Part shown: positions 7,235 to 11,468 of the stretch, in pieces
How the letters are laid out: every line of letters begins with the position of its first letter
Numbering within the stretch: position 1 is the stretch's first letter
Origin: an uncultured Bacteroidales bacterium
GTDB lineage: Bacteria > Bacteroidota > Bacteroidia > Bacteroidales > Bacteroidaceae
Length of the DNA stretch: 11,468 bases
Assembly (NCBI GenBank): GCA_945837185.1
Contig: CAMAMZ010000061.1
Location: 1 to 11,468 of the forward strand
Direction: 5' to 3'
The notes under the pieces: generated by a model
The model's input: only the letters and a program-made list of their open reading frames with translations
Told to the model about the DNA's origin: nothing
Databases searched by the model: none
Made by a program: the position numbers and the translations under genes

Positions 7235-8503
7235 ATGAAAATACTACTTTTAGGAAGCGGTGGGCGCGAACATGCTTTAGCATGGAAAATTGCGCAGAGT
7301 GAGAAATGTGAGAAACTGTTTATCGCTCCCGGTAATGCCGGCACAAAAGAAGTGGGCGAAAATGTAGCTATCAGCGCAAACGATTTTGAAGCTATCAAAG
7401 ATTTTGTGGTACGCGAAGGGATTGGCATGGTGGTTGTAGGACCTGAAGACCCACTGGTGAATGGAATCTACGACAATCTGAAGAACGACACACGTACTGC
7501 ACATGTTCCTGTTATTGGTCCCTCAAAGGCTGGTGCTGTGCTTGAAGGCAGTAAAGATTTTGCGAAAGCCTTCATGCAACGTCATCATATTCCCACAGCA
7601 CGCTATGCCACTTTTGACGGTACTACCGTTGAAGAGGGCTTGCAATTTCTTGAGACATTGCAGCCTCCGTATGTTCTGAAGGCTGATGGACTCTGCGCTG
7701 GCAAAGGTGTGCTCATTCTGCCGACACTTGAAGAAGCCCGCAAGGAACTGCGTGAGATGTTGGGAGGAATGTTCGGCAATGCCTCTGCACGCGTCGTTAT
7801 TGAAGAATTTTTAAGTGGTATAGAGTGCTCGGTGTTTATTCTTACAGATGGCACACATTATAAGATTCTTCCAGAAGCCAAAGACTATAAACGCATTGGA
7901 GAGCACGACACAGGTCTGAACACTGGAGGTATGGGAAGCGTTACACCAGTTACGTTCGCTACGCCAGAATGGATGAAGAAAGTTGAAGACCGTATTATAC
8001 GACCTACTGTTGAAGGTCTGGCCGCCGAGGGTATAGACTATAAGGGCTTTATCTTTTTCGGACTTATCAATGTGGAGGGTGAGCCTATGGTAATTGAATA
8101 TAACTGCCGTATGGGAGACCCAGAAACAGAAAGCGTGATGCTACGTCTGAAGAGCGACCTCGTTGATTTGATGGAAGGAGTAGCAGAAGGCAATCTTGAC
8201 CAACGGACAATTGTTTTCGACGAACGTGCAGCTGTATGTGTGATGCTCGTTAGTGGAGGTTATCCACAGGCTTACGTTAAAGGCTATCCAATAGAGGGCC
8301 TTGATGAGGTGGAAGGCAGTATTGTGTTCCATAGTGGTACCGCTACAAAAGACGGTAAAGTCGTTACAGCCGGTGGACGTGTCATAGCTGTTTCGTCCTA
8401 TGGGAAAGACAAGGAGGAAGCACTTGCCAAGAGTTTCACGGAAGCACGGAAGATTCGCTTCACCAATAGCTATTTCCGCCGCGATATTGGTAGCGACCTT
8501 TAA
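7235..8503 (+). CDS. purD: Phosphoribosylamine-glycine ligase (GAR synthetase)
   Basis: Second step of de novo purine synthesis: ATP-dependent joining of phosphoribosylamine and glycine to make GAR, in the cytosol. The 422-residue length is that of a stand-alone PurD. Visible in order are the N-terminal nucleotide-fold motif LLLGSGGREHA (4-14), GPEDPLV (69-75), the ATP-grasp loop VLKADGLCAGKGV (147-159), the family string DTGLNTGGMG (225-234), the metal-binding EYNCRMGDPETE (288-299) and the C-terminal AGGRV (379-383). No key residue is missing. It starts 23 bases after the peptidase stop behind an A/T-rich leader (ACATATAAA), typical of this phylum, with no SD and no promoter box, so it is probably read through from the cysE promoter. 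Confidence 0.96.
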   Translation: MKILLLGSGGREHALAWKIAQSEKCEKLFIAPGNAGTKEVGENVAISANDFEAIKDFVVREGIGMVVVGPEDPLVNGIYDNLKNDTRTAHVPVIGPSKAGAVLEGSKDFAKAFMQRHHIPTARYATFDGTTVEEGLQFLETLQPPYVLKADGLCAGKGVLILPTLEEARKELREMLGGMFGNASARVVIEEFLSGIECSVFILTDGTHYKILPEAKDYKRIGEHDTGLNTGGMGSVTPVTFATPEWMKKVEDRIIRPTVEGLAAEGIDYKGFIFFGLINVEGEPMVIEYNCRMGDPETESVMLRLKSDLVDLMEGVAEGNLDQRTIVFDERAAVCVMLVSGGYPQAYVKGYPIEGLDEVEGSIVFHSGTATKDGKVVTAGGRVIAVSSYGKDKEEALAKSFTEARKIRFTNSYFRRDIGSDL

Positions 8504-8511
8504 TATTTAAC

Positions 8512-8537
8512 GCGTGTGTTATACGCATAAACTTTTT
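8512..8537 (+). terminator. Weak hairpin plus T-run after purD
   Basis: GCGTGT-GTT-ATACGC (8512-8526) can fold into a 6-bp stem that includes one G-U pair, and is followed at 8533-8537 by TTTTT. The stem is short and the T-run starts 6 bases after it, so it would be at best a leaky terminator. No TAnnTTTG box is visible between purD and the next ATG, so some read-through into the next genes is likely. Confidence 0.25.
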
Positions 8538-8552
8538 CTATAAAGGAAGAAG

Positions 8553-9482
8553 ATGGTTAGAAGTATTCAGGAAAAGATAGGTGTCAGCAGGTATGCGCTG
8601 CCCGTCACAGCAGTCTATGCCACAGTAGTGTCTCTACTGAGTGGACTCTTGAGTCCCTCATCGTGGCAGGGCTTCGCATGCCTTGCTCTCACCACCTACC
8701 TGATGGTGCTTGCCAACAACTACCACGGCTTTATCCGTATCTATAGTAGAATGGCATCTTGTACTGTGCTTTTTCTGAGCACGGTCGTACCCAGTATACT
8801 GACCTTGCCAGACATTGCCTTTATGGGCGTGTGTACTGCTGCTTTTATCACAATCGTCTTCCATGCGTATCAAGATAAGCAAGCTACAGCTATCGTGTGT
8901 TATGCATTCTGCTGTATAGGCGTTGCTTCACTATGTGTGATTCAAACGCTTTGGCTCATACCCGTGTTTTGGGTGCTGATGGCTACAAAGATGCAGATGC
9001 TTTCATGGCATACGCTGATTGCCTCCATATTGGGAACATTAGCTCCCTACTGGTTTTATGGCGGATGGTTATTGTTTGAACATGGAGAGATTACGTCGCT
9101 TTTGAACCATTTTACAAATCTTAGCCAGTTCAACACCTGCTTTCAATGGCGTCTTATAGACATGCGCCTGTTACCCATAGTGGTCTTGGCGACAATGGCA
9201 GGTATCATTGGAAGCATACATTTCGTACATACCTGTTTGCAAGATAAGATACGTACGAGAATGATTTATGAGTTTCTCATCTTTACAAGTCTGGCAACAC
9301 TGCTATTGCTTCTGCTGTTCCCTCAACACGCTGCAGCTTTCACAACCTTACTCATCGTTTTTGTATCACCGCTGTTTGCGCATTTCTCCGCCTTATCAAA
9401 AGGAAAATTCGGCAACTGGGTTTTCATTATCTTTTTGCTATCGACGCTGGCAGTCACTTTCTACAACATTTACACATGCTGA
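8553..9482 (+). CDS. Unrecognised polytopic membrane protein
   Basis: I do not recognise this 309-residue protein. It is almost entirely hydrophobic, with about ten or eleven likely membrane segments (roughly 14-32, 36-54, 66-84, 88-105, 111-128, 130-146, 152-174, 206-224, 236-256, 260-278, 287-305). The longest soluble stretch, about 175-205, contains FEHGEITSLLNHFTNLSQF. No signal peptide separate from the first helix, no lipobox, and no transporter or enzyme motif is evident. Cysteines are frequent for a membrane protein, about ten including the C-terminal residue. Its end overlaps the next gene (ATGCTGATG), implying co-translation with the YqaA-ZnuA fusion. Context therefore hints at envelope or metal-uptake biology, but it could equally be a lineage-specific membrane protein with another role. 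Confidence 0.8.
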   Translation: MVRSIQEKIGVSRYALPVTAVYATVVSLLSGLLSPSSWQGFACLALTTYLMVLANNYHGFIRIYSRMASCTVLFLSTVVPSILTLPDIAFMGVCTAAFITIVFHAYQDKQATAIVCYAFCCIGVASLCVIQTLWLIPVFWVLMATKMQMLSWHTLIASILGTLAPYWFYGGWLLFEHGEITSLLNHFTNLSQFNTCFQWRLIDMRLLPIVVLATMAGIIGSIHFVHTCLQDKIRTRMIYEFLIFTSLATLLLLLLFPQHAAAFTTLLIVFVSPLFAHFSALSKGKFGNWVFIIFLLSTLAVTFYNIYTC

Positions 9483-10702
9483 TGGAATACCTTTCGCAAT
9501 ATGGTTATTGGGGCATGCTCATTGCCGCCTTTCTCGCTGGTAGTTTCTTTCCTTTCTCAAGCGAAGCAATTATGCTCTCACTCCTGGCAGCAGGATTGGA
9601 ACCATGGCCATTGGTTGCTTATGGAACAGTGGGCAATGTTGCCGGTTCTGTTTTCAACTATAGTATGGGCAGATTGGGCAATCTGCAATGGATTGAACGA
9701 TACCTCCACGTCAAGCAACGAGACCTTGACAAGGCACAGCGTTTTATGGCTGGCCACGGGGCATGGATGGGCTTCTTTGCCTTTCTGCCTATACTGGGAA
9801 GCGCTATCACAATTCTGTTAGGACTCATGCGTGCGAATATCCCCATCACGCTCACAAGTATCACAATAGGTAAGTTACTGCGTTATATTCTATTGGTTGG
9901 CACTATTGCATTAGCCTCATGCACCCCCTCTGCATCGCACGCCCCTCATAAAATCATTACTGTGAGCATTGAACCTCTGCGCTATTTTACAGAAGCCATT
10001 GCGGGCAACCATTACAAGGTAACGACTTTGGTTCCCAAACAGGGAAATCCGGAAATTTATGAACCTGACGCCAGACAACTACAGAATTTGTCGGAGAGTT
10101 CTCTTCTGATTCTTGTAGGTGATTTAGGGTTTGAGAAAGCATGGGAAGAGCGTTTATCACAGGCTGCGCCTCATACAAAGATTGTTCATGCTTCAGCAGG
10201 GATTCAAACCATCAGAACTTCTCACGGACATACGGATCCACACACTTGGATGAGTACAACCAATGCATTGCTCATAGCTCGCAATATCTACCATGCTCTT
10301 GTTGCGATTGATGCTACAGACAGTGTGTATTTCAAGAGGAATCTTGATAAGCTCAATGCAAGAATCCAAACTCTTGATACAGAAATTAGGCAACAGCTTG
10401 CGCATCACACATCATCGTCCTTCCTTATCTATCATCCTTCACTCACCTATTTTGCCCGCGATTACGGCTTGCAACAAATTGTCATTGAGGAAGAGGGACG
10501 AGAGCCTTCCGTAACGCGTCTTCATAGTGTCATTGCCACTGCTCGCCAAAAAGGTGCTAAACAATTGCTCGTGCAGCAAGAATTTGACAAGCGCAATGCA
10601 CTGATTGTTGCAGAAGAAACAGGGACAGAACTTGTTGACATCAACCCGCTTACTTATGATTGGGAAAAAGAAATGATGGAAACAGCTCGAAAATTGAAAT
10701 AG
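9476..10702 (+). CDS. znuA: Fusion of YqaA/DedA-like membrane domain with ZnuA-type metal-binding lipoprotein
   Basis: One uninterrupted 408-codon frame joins two proteins that are normally separate. Residues 1 to about 142 resemble YqaA (SNARE-associated/VTT, DedA-like): FPFSSEAIM near 25-33, GNVAGSVFNYSMGR (53-66), FLPILGSAITILLGLMR (103-119) and the family end motif GKLLRY (132-137). The last helix runs into a lipobox, L-A-S-C149. Residues 158-408 are a cluster A-I solute-binding protein for Zn or Mn, with presumed ligands E193 (in GNPEIYEP, where many relatives have His), H256 (DPHTW), H320 (IYHPSLTYF) and acidic residue(s) nearer the C-terminus such as D388 (DINPL). A short His-bearing loop SHGHTDPH (249-256) precedes ligand two. 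The start could be ATG 9476 or ATG 9482 (TGATG overlap with the upstream stop). The ATPase gene follows after 6 bases. Metal choice is inferred. Confidence 0.85.
   Translation: MLMEYLSQYGYWGMLIAAFLAGSFFPFSSEAIMLSLLAAGLEPWPLVAYGTVGNVAGSVFNYSMGRLGNLQWIERYLHVKQRDLDKAQRFMAGHGAWMGFFAFLPILGSAITILLGLMRANIPITLTSITIGKLLRYILLVGTIALASCTPSASHAPHKIITVSIEPLRYFTEAIAGNHYKVTTLVPKQGNPEIYEPDARQLQNLSESSLLILVGDLGFEKAWEERLSQAAPHTKIVHASAGIQTIRTSHGHTDPHTWMSTTNALLIARNIYHALVAIDATDSVYFKRNLDKLNARIQTLDTEIRQQLAHHTSSSFLIYHPSLTYFARDYGLQQIVIEEEGREPSVTRLHSVIATARQKGAKQLLVQQEFDKRNALIVAEETGTELVDINPLTYDWEKEMMETARKLK
9878..9922 (+). other. Internal lipoprotein signal/lipobox inside the fusion protein
   Basis: Residues 135-149 of the fusion (Leu-Arg-Tyr, then an uncharged hydrophobic stretch, then L-A-S-C) have the layout of a short lipoprotein signal peptide: positive charges K133/R136, hydrophobic core, lipobox with Cys149. 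Cleavage before Cys149 by signal peptidase II would yield a lipid-anchored ZnuA domain of about 260 residues. The same residues match the last helix of YqaA, so they may serve both purposes. Whether cleavage happens is inference. Confidence 0.5.
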
Positions 10703-10708
10703 TACAAC

Positions 10709-11374
10709 ATGAAATTGCCTTTAAAAAATAATATTTGCCTGCGGCTTACTGATGTGGGAGCTTCATACGATGGGAAAGAGATATTCAAGAACCTGAGTCT
10801 TGAAGTGGGCGAGCGTGACTATTTGGCAGTAACTGGTGCCAATGGATGCGGCAAAACAACCTTGATGCGCATCATTCTTGGATTAAAGCAACCAACAATG
10901 GGTACGGTGGAGTATTTTAGCCAAGGACACCCTGTTTCGCACCTTCACATTGGTTATCTGCCACAAATGAATTCCATCGATTCCAAGTTTCCTATTTCGG
11001 TTGAGGAGGTAGTCATGAGCGGACTGAACGAATGTAGCAAAACTTTCTTCCAACATACTACAGACGCTATGCGCAACCAAGTTGATGAAACTTTGCGCGA
11101 AATGGGCATAAAAGAGTTGGGCACTCGCGCCTTTGGAACCTTATCTGGAGGTCAGCAACAGCGTGCATTGCTTGCACGCGCCATTGTATCGAACCCAGAC
11201 ATTGTTATTTTGGATGAACCAAACACTTACATAGACAGGCATTTCCAATCGCATCTGTATGATATGCTGGATTTACTTAACAAACGAAGTGCCATTATCA
11301 TCGTTACCCACGATATTGCTGCCATAAAGACCAAAACATCCCATATCCTCCACATGGAACGTCATGACGACTGA
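10709..11374 (+). CDS. znuC: ZnuC-type metal ABC transporter ATP-binding protein
   Basis: ATPase subunit that would power import of Zn or Mn delivered by the preceding binding protein. All ABC motifs are present in the 221 residues: Walker A GANGCGKTT (43-51), Q-loop YLPQM (83-87), signature LSGGQQQR (145-152), Walker B VILDEP (166-171, catalytic E170) and H-loop THD (200-202, H201). The length is close to the family norm, with only a short C-terminal end and no regulatory domain. It starts 6 bases after the fusion gene, so the two are co-transcribed. Assignment to metal uptake comes mainly from this pairing, because ATPases of this class are hard to tell apart by sequence alone. The gene's last 33 bases recur in imperfect form 46 bases downstream. 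Confidence 0.88.
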   Translation: MKLPLKNNICLRLTDVGASYDGKEIFKNLSLEVGERDYLAVTGANGCGKTTLMRIILGLKQPTMGTVEYFSQGHPVSHLHIGYLPQMNSIDSKFPISVEEVVMSGLNECSKTFFQHTTDAMRNQVDETLREMGIKELGTRAFGTLSGGQQQRALLARAIVSNPDIVILDEPNTYIDRHFQSHLYDMLDLLNKRSAIIIVTHDIAAIKTKTSHILHMERHDD

Positions 11375-11418
11375 ACAAAACAGAGCCCACAGACTCCACA
11401 TGGAATGTCACGCAGACT
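11340..11418 (+). repeat. Imperfect 46-bp-spaced direct repeat over the znuC stop
   Basis: Bases 11340-11372 and 11386-11418 match at 26 of 33 positions by hand alignment (21 of 25 over 11348-11372 and 11394-11418), sharing CTCCACATGGAA. The first copy encodes the end of the ATPase (LHMERHDD and stop). The second, in another frame relative to the ATPase, encodes LHMECHAD. It looks like a decayed local duplication of the gene's 3' end. Confidence 0.5.
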
Positions 11419-11468
11419 TGGCAAGAAACGATCTAATGGCAAACATACATATCAACGCTTCTTTAAAA
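11364..11468 (+). CDS. Possible start of the next gene, overlapping znuC (runs off the window)
   Basis: ATG 11364 overlaps the ATPase stop by 11 bases and its frame stays open to the window end (35 codons, MTTEQNRAHRLH...). A second frame from ATG 11405 (MSRRLGKKRSNG...) is also open to the end. Neither looks like the hydrophobic N-terminus of a ZnuB permease, and part of the first frame is explained by the local duplication. The choice cannot be settled with so little sequence; this may instead be an intergenic stretch before the permease gene. Confidence 0.2.
   Translation, partial: MTTEQNRAHRLHMECHADLARNDLMANIHINASLK

Noticed and set aside
8504..8552. Promoter or Zur operator before the membrane protein/metal-uptake genes
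   Set aside because: No TAnnTTTG box and no convincing palindrome of Zur type was found; the only inverted repeat is a short hairpin with a T-run, listed as a weak terminator.
9827..10702. Separate znuA gene starting at internal ATG 9827
   Set aside because: This ATG lies in the conserved YqaA motif GLMR, and starting there gives an n-region of about 18 mostly polar residues before the hydrophobic core, poor for a lipoprotein signal. There is no stop between the two halves, so one continuous frame is the simpler reading, though a minor internal start cannot be excluded.
1..11468. CRISPR arrays, tRNA/rRNA genes, insertion sequences, phage or defence genes
   Set aside because: None was seen: no regular repeat-spacer pattern, no transposase or integrase motifs, and coding sequence fills nearly the whole window.

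Overview
The window looks like a chromosomal stretch of a Bacteroidota member, most likely Bacteroidales of the Prevotella type. This rests on protein style, on TAnnTTTG promoter boxes instead of sigma-70 boxes, on A/T-rich leaders mostly without Shine-Dalgarno sites, and on gene types typical of that group: a long PiT carrier with a cytosolic helical tail, an EpsC-type serine acetyltransferase, an RlmL-half methyltransferase and a secreted DPP IV. No database search was possible, so the genus is an inference. There are no rRNA, tRNA, IS, CRISPR or phage genes.

Layout. At the far left (2-109, +) there is a possible C-terminal fragment of an unknown protein. A strong 18-bp hairpin (114-168) follows, apparently between convergent genes, because the phosphate transporter (200-2464) comes in on the minus strand. 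Between the transporter and the rightward genes lies a 220-bp divergent promoter region, with a TAnnTTTG box facing each way (2515-2522 minus, 2649-2656 plus).

Rightwards there is a tight gene train: serine O-acetyltransferase (2685-3593), THUMP/SAM RNA methyltransferase (3593-5089, 1-base overlap), S9/DPP IV-type peptidase with signal peptide (5079-7211, overlapping the previous gene) and purD (7235-8503). These are housekeeping functions: cysteine synthesis, rRNA modification, peptide use and purine synthesis.

After a 49-bp gap comes a second group: an unrecognised polytopic membrane protein (8553-9482), a 408-residue protein joining a YqaA/DedA-like membrane domain to a ZnuA-type metal-binding lipoprotein domain (9476-10702), and a ZnuC-type ATPase (10709-11374). 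The permease (ZnuB) expected to complete the zinc/manganese importer is not recognisable in the last 94 bases. That stretch instead carries an imperfect copy of the ATPase gene's 3' end and two short open frames.

The most unusual object is the YqaA-ZnuA fusion. The last membrane helix of the YqaA part is at the same time a credible lipoprotein signal peptide ending in a lipobox (L-A-S-C149), so signal peptidase II could release the metal-binding part as a free lipoprotein. The rest of the window is ordinary core genome.
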